From: Chryseobacterium cucumeris
GTDB lineage: Bacteria > Bacteroidota > Bacteroidia > Flavobacteriales > Weeksellaceae
Direction: 5' to 3'
DNA length: 64,000 nucleotides
Assembly: GCF_016775705.1 (NCBI RefSeq)
Contig: NZ_CP068760.1
Coordinates: forward strand, 2,170,001-2,234,000
Of this stretch, positions 1-7,518 are shown piece by piece. A program made the translations under genes and the position numbers. Below the pieces are notes generated by a model. That model was not told where the DNA came from. It made no database searches and saw only the letters and a program-made list of their open reading frames with translations. Numbering within the stretch: position 1 is the first letter of the stretch; each line of letters starts with the position of its first letter.

Positions 1-63
1 GATCCTGAATTTGGAACCAGTGAAAGCGATATACAAGGCCGAATTTGGTGGGATAAAAAATAA
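1..63 (+). CDS. C-terminal end of an unidentified protein (cut by window edge)
   Basis: Frame 1 is open from the first base and ends in TAA at 61-63. It encodes 20 residues ending IQGRIWWDKK. The rest lies upstream of the window. The tail is too short to assign to a family. It could also be chance, but the open frame at the very edge and the repeat-containing intergenic DNA right after it fit a gene end. Confidence 0.45.
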   Translation, partial: DPEFGTSESDIQGRIWWDKK

Positions 64-308
64 TTCCATTAATATCCACTTTTATTTTGTAATACGGAAA
101 AGTGCAGCATAACATCATCATAGCTATTCAGTTAATTGAAAGATTATTCAAACAGATAAAATTTATCTATTAGCAATAGAATTTTTACAATTTTTAAGTC
201 ATCCTTAGGGTCCAAGCGTCATACTTTACAATCTTCATTATTTTAGGCTCTTGGATCTAGAGGATGATAATTTGAATTATGGAGATTAACAAAATAAATG
301 AAAGATGC

Positions 309-470
309 TATCAGGAGCTGTTTCCCGCTATCCATTCATACTCCTCGCGCCTGCGCTCCCGCCCTGAGCAAAGCCGCAGGGTCCCACGCTCCAACCCATT
401 CACCCTCCAACCCAGCTGCGGGGTAACCATTCCTATCGGGGCTAGGATGGTGAATGAATCATCAATGATA
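309..470. repeat. GC-rich intergenic repeat-like element
   Basis: This block is much richer in G and C than its surroundings. It has the wording I associate with a dispersed Flavobacteriia intergenic element: it starts with ggagctgtttcccgctatcc and closes with tatcggggctagg. It contains internal inverted segments such as cattcacc (about 400) against ggtgaatg (about 449). An open frame runs through it but looks non-coding. Only one copy lies in this window, so its dispersed nature is recalled rather than seen here. Confidence 0.5.
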
Positions 471-687
471 AATTATAAAATGATGTAACGAAGTCCGGGA
501 TACCGATTCCGTGTTTATCTTTCAATGGAGTTATTGGTTGCAATGGCGTCTTTCTTTTTATTTGGCCTGCTTCTTTCCTACTGTGTCATTCCGCAGGAAT
601 CCAGCCTCCTTTATTAGAGTCTTTATGATTTTTTTAACTCACAAGTGCATATGAAAAATAACGTGAAATTAAAAACATACAAAAAAC

Positions 688-720
688 AAAATCAGAATAG
701 GAAAATTCCTACTCTGATTT
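688..720. terminator. inverted repeat, possible terminator
   Basis: The arms aaatcagaatagga and tcctactctgattt are 14 nt each, pair with one internal mismatch and enclose a short AT loop. On the minus strand the hairpin is followed by a T-rich run. It could end minus-strand transcription coming from the NTF2-like gene about 120 nt away. Confidence 0.4.
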
Positions 721-790
721 AAGTATATTTGAAATATTAAACTAGTCAACCTTTTTCAGGACTAGTCAGTTTCTGAAAGACTTTATCCCC

Positions 791-823
791 ACCCTTGTCA
801 AGGTTTAAAACCTTGACAAGGGT
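791..823. repeat. 33-bp palindrome, copy 1 of 2
   Basis: Two perfect 16-nt arms, acccttgtcaaggttt and aaaccttgacaagggt, are separated by one A. A near-identical palindrome lies at 44231-44263, so this is a dispersed element and not a gene-specific site. It sits just after the end of the minus-strand NTF2-like gene and could act as its transcription end. Confidence 0.8.
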
Positions 824-839
824 ACAATTATTTCAGAAT

Positions 840-1247
840 TTATACCAGATTGTCATTTTTAAGCACAGCAGAACCGAAAGGATTGTCAACCAGCCACAGC
901 CACTCTCCTTCTTCATTTTTTTTCATGATACAGGAAGTATTGCCTGTCATATGAATAGAATGCCCATCCGGAGCAGTTCCCGTTATTTCCCACTGATCCT
1001 GCCACATCGCCAGATCATTTACAACAGTGATATGTGGAGTTTCACCTTGAATATCCAGTTGTAAGCGGCAAATCTCATTCATTGCCCTTTCTATCTGCTC
1101 AAACCCTCTCCACTCTCTTCCATCGCGGTCTATGTAGACTGCTTCAGGATGAAAACAACTTAATGCTCCTTTTACATCTCCGTTTCTGATGCAATGCCGA
1201 AAATAGGCTACAGCACCAGTTTCTGTTTTTCTGTTAAATTCCTGCAT
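840..1247 (-). CDS. NTF2-like / SnoaL-like protein
   Basis: The 135-residue product has the pattern of a SnoaL/DUF4440-type NTF2 fold. A first helix (AVAYFRHCIRNGDVKGALSC) is followed by FHPEAVYIDRDG and WRGFEQIERAMNEI, then a beta-rich second half with WQDQWEITGTAPDGHSIHMTG. No signal peptide is present, so it is probably cytoplasmic. Members bind or convert small polar molecules; the substrate cannot be read from sequence. The ATG overlaps the stop of the preceding small membrane-protein gene by one base (TAATG), which indicates translational coupling. Confidence 0.8.
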   Translation of the reverse strand: MQEFNRKTETGAVAYFRHCIRNGDVKGALSCFHPEAVYIDRDGREWRGFEQIERAMNEICRLQLDIQGETPHITVVNDLAMWQDQWEITGTAPDGHSIHMTGNTSCIMKKNEEGEWLWLVDNPFGSAVLKNDNLV

Positions 1248-1495
1248 TACTTCACATTTCTGGAGTCCATTTCCCTTTTCAAGCCTTTCTTACCTTTATT
1301 CCAGCTGTTGGCCACAAAAAAAGCAAGAAGTATCGGTAAAAAAGTAGTGAAACTGACCCCTTTGGTTATGGTACTATAAATAGCAATTCCAGCCAATACC
1401 CCCAGGATGATAGCATTCACAACATTTCTGGATTCAATAGTTCTTTTTTTCTCTATCAGCTCCTGATCCGTTAATTCTGACAAATCTTTTTCCAT
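1247..1495 (-). CDS. small two-helix membrane protein
   Basis: The 82-residue protein starts with a charged helix (ELTDQELIEKKRTIES), then has two hydrophobic segments at about residues 25-43 and 50-64, and a basic tail (NKGKKGLKREMDSR). It looks like an inner-membrane protein with both ends in the cytoplasm. I do not recognise a named family. It shares an operon with the NTF2-like gene through a one-base stop/start overlap, so the two products are probably made together. Confidence 0.7.
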   Translation of the reverse strand: MEKDLSELTDQELIEKKRTIESRNVVNAIILGVLAGIAIYSTITKGVSFTTFLPILLAFFVANSWNKGKKGLKREMDSRNVK

Positions 1496-1651
1496 ATTTA
1501 ATAGTATTTCTTGGTTTTTCGTTTTAGAGCGGTAAAATTCATTTTTTTTAAATCTATTTTTACCGAAAGCTAAATTACAATATTGTCAAGATATTTTTTT
1601 ATTTCTTTTATTTGTAATTTATTTCATATCACCAGTTTCTGAAAAAGTTCA

Positions 1652-2482
1652 ATGCTTATGGAAGACAACCTGAATTGTATTTACAGAGTTATCAATTTTA
1701 TGGAGAAGAATTACGACCAGCCTGTTTCTGTAAAGGAACTGGAAGACATTTCTCATTATTCTTACCGGAATATCCAGCGCATTTTCAAGTACAGCTGTGG
1801 GGAGACAATAGGTACTTTCCAGCAAAGATTAAAAGTAGAAAATGCCTATAAACGCATTCTTTATACTCAGGAAAATCTTACCTCCATTGCCATTGAAGTT
1901 GGTTTTGCCAATATCGCTTCCTTTTCCAAAGCTTTTAAACAACATTTTGGGATTTCCCCTAAAGCTGCAAGACAAAGTAAGGAACAACTCCTTTGTGGAG
2001 GTGCCATCATTCCTGTTACCTCAGAGGTCTTGCTGGAACCCGAAATTGTTTATCTGAAACCTGTCCAGGTATATTATCAGAGCATTAACACCTGTTATAA
2101 CAATGAAGAGATTGAAGTGCTGTGGGAAAAGTTCATGGAAAATGATTTTCCTGACTCCGGGATAGAATATTTTGGAGTTATAGCCGATGAACCATTAATA
2201 AAAACAGAAATCAACTGCCGCTATGATGCATGCTCATCCGTTCAGTCCGGAAATAAAAAGCTACCTTCAAAAATGATGTTCGGAGGTAAATATGCCCGTT
2301 TTACCCATCATGGAAGCTACGAAACAATAGACGACACGTATACGAAGATCTATTCACGCTGGATTTTCAATTCAGGTCTTGAGTTTTCACACACTCCTAT
2401 CATTGAAAAGTATGAAAATCATGCTGAAAACGAAGATGATCAGGAAAAACAACTGACCTATATTTTATTACCTTTGAAGTAA
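1652..2482 (+). CDS. AraC family regulator with GyrI-like effector domain
   Basis: The 276-residue protein has an N-terminal AraC-type double helix-turn-helix at about residues 10-108, with ISHYSYRNIQRIFK and the signature IAIEVGFANIASFSKAFKQH followed by GISPKAAR. The C-terminal half (about 120-275) resembles the GyrI/SOUL-like effector domain of Rob/BmrR-type regulators, including KYARFTHHGSYETI and a final acidic TYILLPLK. Such proteins sense small hydrophobic compounds and activate stress or efflux genes. Its target is not evident. A second ATG two codons in is an equally possible start. Confidence 0.85.
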   Translation: MLMEDNLNCIYRVINFMEKNYDQPVSVKELEDISHYSYRNIQRIFKYSCGETIGTFQQRLKVENAYKRILYTQENLTSIAIEVGFANIASFSKAFKQHFGISPKAARQSKEQLLCGGAIIPVTSEVLLEPEIVYLKPVQVYYQSINTCYNNEEIEVLWEKFMENDFPDSGIEYFGVIADEPLIKTEINCRYDACSSVQSGNKKLPSKMMFGGKYARFTHHGSYETIDDTYTKIYSRWIFNSGLEFSHTPIIEKYENHAENEDDQEKQLTYILLPLK

Positions 2483-2521
2483 GTTGTCAATTTGGGACAA
2501 CTTTAAGAAAAACAATCGATC

Positions 2522-2529
2522 TAATTTTG
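2522..2529 (+). promoter_or_regulatory. -7 promoter element (TAnnTTTG) of the agmatine-deiminase-like gene
   Basis: TAATTTTG matches the Bacteroidota -7 consensus and lies 22 nt before the ATG of the next gene. A well-spaced -33 TTTG is not obvious. Confidence 0.5.
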
Positions 2530-2551
2530 CCCTGTTAAAAATAGATCAGTT

Positions 2552-3673
2552 ATGCAAAAAAAGAAAATCATGTTCCCATTATTACCTCTTCTTCTATTAT
2601 CCTGCTCATCAGCGGACTTAACAGAATTACCGGGTACGGTAAATCCGGAAACCATTGTTTACAAAATGCCTGAAGAATCAGCTCCACATGAAGGAACCTG
2701 GCTTCAATGGCCTCATCAGTATCAGTATGGAGTGACTTACCGCAACAGACTGGATGCCACCTGGGTAGCGATGACCAAAGAACTTGTACAAAGTGAAAAA
2801 GTTCACATTATTGCTTATGATGGTGCAGAAAAGAATCGTATTATAGGCCTGCTCAACAATGCTGGAGTTTCCCTCACCAATATCAACTTCAAAATTTATC
2901 CAACGGATGACTTCTGGGTAAGAGACAATGGTCCTATCTATGTAAAAGACCAGAACGGGCAGTTATTCATTCAGGACTGGGGATTTAACGGTTGGGGAAA
3001 CAAAGCCGATTACAGCAAATGTAACGTAATACCTTCTAAAATAGCAGCCGATACCAATATACCAAAAATCAATCTTAACTCAGTGATGATCAATGAAGGC
3101 GGAAGTGTGGAAATTGACGGAAACGGAGTGTTGATGGCTTGTAAAAGTTCTATCCTGAATAATAACAGAAATCCGGGAATGACGCAACAACAGGCAGAGG
3201 CTATATTTACTAAAAACCTAGGAGTAACCAAATTTATCTGGCTGAATGGAAAAGCCGGTCTTGATATTACCGATATGCACATTGATGGTTTTGCCCGGTT
3301 TGCCAATTCTTCTACCATTATTACAATGAGTCCTGATGATCTGGCCTACTGGCAGGTACCGGACGGAGATATTGATAAACTGTATGATGCTACTGCGAAA
3401 AACGGTTCTCCATATCAGTTTGTAAAAGTGCCTTTAACAAGAAATGATGTGATTACTACGTACGGAAAAAATGTAGGGCGTGCTTCTTACATCAATTATT
3501 ATATTGCGAATAACCGTGTATTGGTTCCTAATTATAACGACCCTAACGATGCAGTTGCCAACAATATTATCCAACAGCTTTATCCTGGCAAACAGGTGGT
3601 TGGTATAGACTGCCGGAATTTATTTGCCAATGGCGGAATGGTACATTGTGTCACCCAGCAACAACCTCAATAA
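2552..3673 (+). CDS. agmatine deiminase / peptidylarginine deiminase family lipoprotein
   Basis: The 373-residue protein belongs to the PPAD/agmatine deiminase (pentein) family. These enzymes hydrolyse guanidino groups through a catalytic Cys. A lipobox (LLLLSC, Cys18) suggests export and lipidation. Visible motifs are DDFWVRDNGP (about 130), MINEGGSVEIDG, DITDMHIDGFARF with the Asp-His pair, and the C-terminal nucleophile GGMVHCVTQQQP (Cys366). A cytoplasmic agmatine deiminase would lack the lipoprotein signal, so an exported enzyme acting on agmatine or peptidyl-arginine is more likely. The substrate is uncertain. It is monocistronic, with a hairpin after its stop. Confidence 0.88.
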   Translation: MQKKKIMFPLLPLLLLSCSSADLTELPGTVNPETIVYKMPEESAPHEGTWLQWPHQYQYGVTYRNRLDATWVAMTKELVQSEKVHIIAYDGAEKNRIIGLLNNAGVSLTNINFKIYPTDDFWVRDNGPIYVKDQNGQLFIQDWGFNGWGNKADYSKCNVIPSKIAADTNIPKINLNSVMINEGGSVEIDGNGVLMACKSSILNNNRNPGMTQQQAEAIFTKNLGVTKFIWLNGKAGLDITDMHIDGFARFANSSTIITMSPDDLAYWQVPDGDIDKLYDATAKNGSPYQFVKVPLTRNDVITTYGKNVGRASYINYYIANNRVLVPNYNDPNDAVANNIIQQLYPGKQVVGIDCRNLFANGGMVHCVTQQQPQ

Positions 3674-3687
3674 AATAATCGTAAGAA

Positions 3688-3715
3688 TAAAGCCTGCTCA
3701 TTTCAGCAGGCTTTA
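3688..3715 (+). terminator. hairpin terminator after the deiminase gene
   Basis: The arms taaagcctgct and agcaggcttta are perfect 11-bp complements with a 6-nt loop. They lie 15 nt after the stop codon. The downstream U-tract is weak. Confidence 0.65.
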
Positions 3716-3799
3716 CTGATAGACAGCTTCAGTCGTCAAAAAAATAGCGTAAATTTGCCCTGTCCATCCCGAAAAAGATGGTTTTCTATTATACGTATT

Positions 3800-4741
3800 A
3801 TGAAAAAAACAGCACTTTCTTTATTGGTTCTTCTGAATATGGTTTGCCAGGCACAGAATTTTGATGTAATTCCCTTAGGAATATATGGTGGTGAGCAGGA
3901 AGACAATTTATCAGCCTATCTGGTAGGCGCTCCGAAAGACAATGCATTTCTCTGCCTTGATGCCGGTACGGTAAATGCCGGAATCCGGAAAGCAATCGAA
4001 ATGAAAAGCCTTGAAGGAACTACAGAAACAGTTTTGAAGGATCAGATCAAAGGATATTTTGTATCTCATGGCCACCTGGATCATTTATCAGGGCTCATCA
4101 TCAATTCTCCGGCTGATTCGAAGAAAGATATTTTTGCGATAGCTCCTGTGATTCAGATTCTTCAGAATCACTACTTTATCACGGATACCTGGATCAATTT
4201 TGCTGATCAGGGGCAAAAACCTATCCTTGGAAAATACCATTATAATGAACTGCAGGAAGGAAGTGAAATTCCCGCCCCAAAAACCCCCTTTTTTATAACC
4301 GGCTATGAACTAAGCCATGTAAATCCTTATAAGAGCAGTGCAGCCTTGGTAAGAAGAGATGATCACTATCTGCTTTATCTTGGAGATACGGGCGCTGATC
4401 GTATAGAAAAATCTGACCGCCTGGATCAACTTTGGAACGAAGCAGCTCCACTTGTTAAGAAAAAACAGCTCAATACGATATTAATTGAAGTTTCCTTCCC
4501 TAACAGCCAGCCGGAACATCTGCTGTTCGGACACCTTACTCCTAATCTGCTGACTGAGGAATTGAGTAAACTTAAAGAAAAGACCGGACAAAGCAGCCTT
4601 GAAGGCCTTAATATTGTGGTTACTCATAGAAAGCCGACAGGTGATAATCCAGAATTGATCAAAAAGGAATTATTAGAGAACAATCCTCTAAAAGTGAGGT
4701 ATATCTTCCCGGAACAGGGTAAAAAGATTAGTTTACCCTAA
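3800..4741 (+). CDS. MBL-fold hydrolase, class II 3',5'-cyclic-nucleotide phosphodiesterase-like
   Basis: The 313-residue protein has a signal peptide (MKKTALSLLVLLNMVCQAQ) and the metallo-beta-lactamase metal motif FVSHGHLDHLSG (His90, His92, Asp94, His95). Further ligand-type motifs are LSHVNP and LLYLGDTGADRI, with ILIEVSFPN and HLTPN near the end. This layout fits the class II cyclic-nucleotide phosphodiesterases (yeast PDE1/CpdP type) placed in the periplasm. I chose the ATG at 3800 because a TAAATTTG promoter element at 3750-3757 places transcription after the upstream in-frame ATG at 3755, and because the signal peptide starts there. Confidence 0.82.
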   Translation: MKKTALSLLVLLNMVCQAQNFDVIPLGIYGGEQEDNLSAYLVGAPKDNAFLCLDAGTVNAGIRKAIEMKSLEGTTETVLKDQIKGYFVSHGHLDHLSGLIINSPADSKKDIFAIAPVIQILQNHYFITDTWINFADQGQKPILGKYHYNELQEGSEIPAPKTPFFITGYELSHVNPYKSSAALVRRDDHYLLYLGDTGADRIEKSDRLDQLWNEAAPLVKKKQLNTILIEVSFPNSQPEHLLFGHLTPNLLTEELSKLKEKTGQSSLEGLNIVVTHRKPTGDNPELIKKELLENNPLKVRYIFPEQGKKISLP

Positions 4742-4750
4742 CAATAAATT

Positions 4751-4782
4751 AAAAGATGAAGCGGAAACAGGCTTCATCTTTT
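4751..4782 (+). terminator. intrinsic terminator
   Basis: Perfect 12-bp arms aaaagatgaagc and gcttcatctttt are followed by further T residues, ten bases after the stop of the MBL gene. Confidence 0.85.
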
Positions 4783-4894
4783 TTGATTTACAACTGTATC
4801 ATTCATAACAAAACAATTTTAATATACTGAAATTCAATAATTTAATTTTATTTATCTGAAATTAATAAGTTTTTTCATGGTTATATTAATTTAT

Positions 4895-4913
4895 CATCGT
4901 AATATTGCAATAT
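4895..4913 (+). promoter_or_regulatory. putative ArsR operator, copy 1
   Basis: The 19-bp sequence catcgtaatattgcaatat lies just upstream of arsR and recurs exactly at 5276-5294. Its right part, atattgcaatat, is a perfect 12-bp palindrome. Location and duplication in front of arsR and of the next operon gene fit an ArsR/SmtB-type operator; binding itself is inferred. Confidence 0.75.
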
Positions 4914-4925
4914 AAAATTACAACA

Positions 4926-5255
4926 ATGGGAGTTACTAAAACAGACTTTTATACTGAAGAACAAAATAAGCTGGCTTCTCTGCTTAAAGTTTTGGGACAT
5001 CCGGCAAGAATCGCTATTTTACAGTACATCATTAATCAAAAAGCGTGTATCTGTAATGATCTTGTTGAAGAACTAGGATTGGCACAGGCCACTATTTCGC
5101 AGCATTTAAAAGAGCTTAAGAATATAGGAATCATCAAAGGTTCCATTGAAGGAAAGTCTGTATGTTACTGCATTAATGAAAGTACATGGAAACAGTTTCA
5201 GAATGAATTCAACCTGTTTTTTAATCAGGATGTTACTATAAAACAATGCTGTTAA
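4926..5255 (+). CDS. arsR: ArsR/SmtB family metalloregulator
   Basis: The 109-residue winged-helix protein has ASLLKVLGHPARIAILQYI, a CIC motif (Cys41, Cys43) at the metal-sensing helix, the recognition helix LGLAQATISQHLKELKNIGI, the wing GKSVCYCI, and a terminal Cys pair. ArsR proteins repress arsenic-resistance genes and release DNA when As(III) or Sb(III) binds cysteines. It heads a resistance cluster with acr3. The start at 4926 is chosen because an upstream in-frame ATG (4905) would lie inside the operator repeat. Confidence 0.92.
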   Translation: MGVTKTDFYTEEQNKLASLLKVLGHPARIAILQYIINQKACICNDLVEELGLAQATISQHLKELKNIGIIKGSIEGKSVCYCINESTWKQFQNEFNLFFNQDVTIKQCC

Positions 5256-5275
5256 GGCATTTTTTTGAACACAAA

Positions 5276-5294
5276 CATCGTAATATTGCAATAT
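5276..5294 (+). promoter_or_regulatory. putative ArsR operator, copy 2
   Basis: This is an exact 19-bp repeat of the sequence at 4895-4913. It lies between arsR and the DUF6428 gene, 37 nt before the latter start. It implies a second regulated promoter in front of the three resistance genes, so arsR and the effector genes may be transcribed separately under the same control. Confidence 0.75.
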
Positions 5295-5331
5295 GTCATT
5301 ACAAAATTATAACACTAAATTTTAATCTACT

Positions 5332-5805
5332 ATGAGACTATCAGAAATCAAAGAAATTCTTCCTGCATTGGAAAATGTTGAATTTCAATTAGAAAACGGA
5401 AATTTTGTTCCAGAACATTTCCACGTAACAGAAGTGGGTCAGATCACAAAAAATTTCATCGACTGCGGCGGGGTCATCAGAAATGAAAAAGTGGTTAATT
5501 TTCAACTTTGGGATGCTGATGATTACGAACATCGTCTAAAACCTGGAAAGTTACTTCATATCATTCAGCTTTCCGAAGAAAAGCTTGGAATAGAAGACTC
5601 GGAAATTGAAGTTGAATATCAGGGAGAAACCATTGGTAAATATGACCTTGAATTTAACGGAAAAAACTTCGTACTGAAAAGCAAAACAACAGCATGTCTT
5701 GCTCAGGACGCCTGCGGAATTCCTTCCGAAAAACAAAAGAAAAATCTGTCTGAACTATCTGTAACCCCAACATCGGCCTGCACTCCGGGATCCGGCTGCT
5801 GTTAA
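5332..5805 (+). CDS. DUF6428 family protein of the arsenic cluster
   Basis: The 157-residue protein matches what I recall as DUF6428, found next to arsR in Bacteroidota. It has PEHFHVTEVGQITKNFIDCGG near residue 30 and a compact beta-rich body. Its C-terminal tail holds clustered cysteines: ACLAQDACG, then SACTPGSGCC. No catalytic motif is recognised. The conserved His/Cys residues and the Cys-rich tail suggest metalloid binding or delivery, which is inference from context. It is 12 nt upstream of the phosphatase gene. Confidence 0.8.
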   Translation: MRLSEIKEILPALENVEFQLENGNFVPEHFHVTEVGQITKNFIDCGGVIRNEKVVNFQLWDADDYEHRLKPGKLLHIIQLSEEKLGIEDSEIEVEYQGETIGKYDLEFNGKNFVLKSKTTACLAQDACGIPSEKQKKNLSELSVTPTSACTPGSGCC

Positions 5806-5817
5806 TTTTTATTAATT

Positions 5818-6429
5818 ATGTATCAGGAATTATTAAACACGATTCAATCTCTGAAATGGGAAAGTATAGATGCCGACAGAAAAGAAGTTCTGGAGCCTTT
5901 GATCAGTTTTATCCAGCAAAAGGTGGATGACCGCAAAGAAATCAACCTGAATTTTATCTGTACCCACAATTCACGCCGGAGCCATCTGGCACAAGTTTGG
6001 GCACAGACAGCGGCTTCTTTGTTTGCCATTCCGGAAGTTCACTGCTATTCCGGAGGCACGGAAACAACGGCATTATTTCCTAAAGTCGCGGAAGTCCTGG
6101 CGAAACAAGGCTTTTCGGTTTTCAGCATTGCTGAGACCACCAATTCTGTATATGCTGTAAAATATGATGACAACAGTCTTCCGGTAATTGGTTTTTCAAA
6201 AAAATATGACAGTCCGTTCAATCCTGTATCTGATTTTGCAGCAATTATGACCTGTTCGCAGGCAGATGACGGATGTCCTTTTATCCCTGGTGCGGAAAAA
6301 AGAATTCCGATCACCTTTGAAGATCCAAAGATTTCAGATAATACACCGGAACAGTCAGCAATATATACTAAAAGAAGCTTACAAATTGCAGAAGAAATGT
6401 TGTATGTTTTTTCTAAAATCAAAAAATAA
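5818..6429 (+). CDS. arsC: ArsC-like low-molecular-weight phosphatase / arsenate reductase
   Basis: The 203-residue protein carries the LMW-phosphatase P-loop CTHNSRRS (Cys48, CX5R with Arg54). Two further Cys lie in [10 protein letters not shown], and EDPKISD near residue 169 could supply the general acid. Proteins with this architecture reduce arsenate to arsenite using a P-loop Cys and additional redox cysteines. The N-terminal 45 residues form an extra helical extension typical of the Bacteroidota versions. Its position between DUF6428 and acr3 (2 nt gap) supports arsenate reduction; protein phosphatase activity is the alternative. Confidence 0.85.
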   Translation: MYQELLNTIQSLKWESIDADRKEVLEPLISFIQQKVDDRKEINLNFICTHNSRRSHLAQVWAQTAASLFAIPEVHCYSGGTETTALFPKVAEVLAKQGFSVFSIAETTNSVYAVKYDDNSLPVIGFSKKYDSPFNPVSDFAAIMTCSQADDGCPFIPGAEKRIPITFEDPKISDNTPEQSAIYTKRSLQIAEEMLYVFSKIKK

Positions 6430-6431
6430 TC

Positions 6432-7463
6432 ATGCAGCCCAGACTAAAATTCTTAGACCGTTATCTTACCTTATGGATCTTTCTGGCTATGGGGACAGGG
6501 ATTGCTTTGGGGCATTTTTTCCCGGCTATACCTGATATTATCAATTCACAGTCTCTTGGAACCACTAATATTCCTCTGGCCATCGGTCTCATTCTGATGA
6601 TGTATCCGCCACTGGCAAAGGTTGATTATACTCTCCTGCCCTTGGCTTTCAGGGATAAAAAAGTAATCGGCATTTCTTTATTGCTCAACTGGATTATTGG
6701 TCCGGTTCTGATGTTTGTTCTCGCTATTCTTTTTTTAAGACATGAACCTGATTATATGTCCGGATTAATCCTCATTGGACTGGCCAGATGTATTGCTATG
6801 GTGATTGTCTGGAATGACCTCGCTAAAGGAAACAGAGAATATGCGGCATTGCTGGTTGCTTTAAACAGTATCTTTCAGGTATTCACCTATAGCTTCCTGG
6901 TATGGCTGTTTATCAATGTCCTTCCCGATCAGTTAGGTCTTGCAAGCTTTAATGTGAGTGTTTCTATGCAGGATATCACAGAAAGTGTATTGATCTACCT
7001 TGGAATTCCTTTTCTTGCAGGTTTTCTTACCCGATATGTCCTGATCAAATCAAAAGGTGCTGAGTGGTACAACAGAAAATTTGCACCTAAAATTTCTCCT
7101 GTGACATTGTACGCTCTGTTATTTACCATCGTACTCATGTTTAGTTTGAAAGGCTCTAAAATACTGGAATTGCCAATGGATGTCATTAAGGTAGCAGTCC
7201 CCTTGGTAATCTATTTTGTTCTGATGTTTTTTGTAAGTTTTATCATCAATAAAACATTAAAAATTCCTTATGATAAAAATGCATCCATAGCCTTTACTGC
7301 TACCGGAAATAATTTTGAACTGGCTATTGCTGTGGCCATCTCAGTCTTTGGTATTCATTCGCCTCAGGCATTTGTAGGGGTGATTGGTCCATTGGTAGAG
7401 GTTCCAGTATTAATACTTCTCGTAAAAGCCAGTTTATTTATGAAAAAGAAATGGTATCATTAA
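6432..7463 (+). CDS. acr3: ACR3 family arsenite efflux transporter
   Basis: The 343-residue inner-membrane protein has about ten hydrophobic segments and ACR3/BASS signatures. These are [34 protein letters not shown] with the conserved Cys, [15 protein letters not shown] and [14 protein letters not shown]3 exports As(III) produced by the upstream reductase. Its length is normal for the family. It is the last gene of the operon and is followed by a terminator. Confidence 0.95.
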   Translation: MQPRLKFLDRYLTLWIFLAMGTGIALGHFFPAIPDIINSQSLGTTNIPLAIGLILMMYPPLAKVDYTLLPLAFRDKKVIGISLLLNWIIGPVLMFVLAILFLRHEPDYMSGLILIGLARCIAMVIVWNDLAKGNREYAALLVALNSIFQVFTYSFLVWLFINVLPDQLGLASFNVSVSMQDITESVLIYLGIPFLAGFLTRYVLIKSKGAEWYNRKFAPKISPVTLYALLFTIVLMFSLKGSKILELPMDVIKVAVPLVIYFVLMFFVSFIINKTLKIPYDKNASIAFTATGNNFELAIAVAISVFGIHSPQAFVGVIGPLVEVPVLILLVKASLFMKKKWYH

Positions 7464-7481
7464 TTTCATTACCAAAACAAG

Positions 7482-7511
7482 AAGCATCGCCGAAACAGTG
7501 ATGCTTTTTTT
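7482..7511 (+). terminator. intrinsic terminator of the ars operon
   Basis: The stem aagcatc/gatgctt has an 11-nt loop and is followed by a run of T at 7505-7511, just downstream of acr3. It is close to the convergent gene end at 7519. Confidence 0.75.
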
Positions 7512-7518
7512 ATGGATA

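Larger units (their letters stand above)
64..839. other. intergenic stretch with repeats
   Basis: No convincing gene is visible on either strand. The stretch holds a GC-rich element near 309-470, a fragment with the common gtcattccgcaggaat motif near 584-601, an inverted repeat at 688-720, a direct repeat of actagtca at 742-772 and a 33-bp palindrome at 791-823. Small reading frames here run through repeats and have unnatural composition. Confidence 0.6.

Noticed and set aside
279..488. 69-codon open frame in the GC-rich element
   Set aside because: Its Ser/Arg/Pro-rich product follows from the repeat sequence; no ribosome site, no family and an unnatural composition compared with neighbouring genes.
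795..1064. Plus-strand frame over the NTF2-like gene
   Set aside because: It begins in the palindromic repeat and runs antisense to a well-supported gene.
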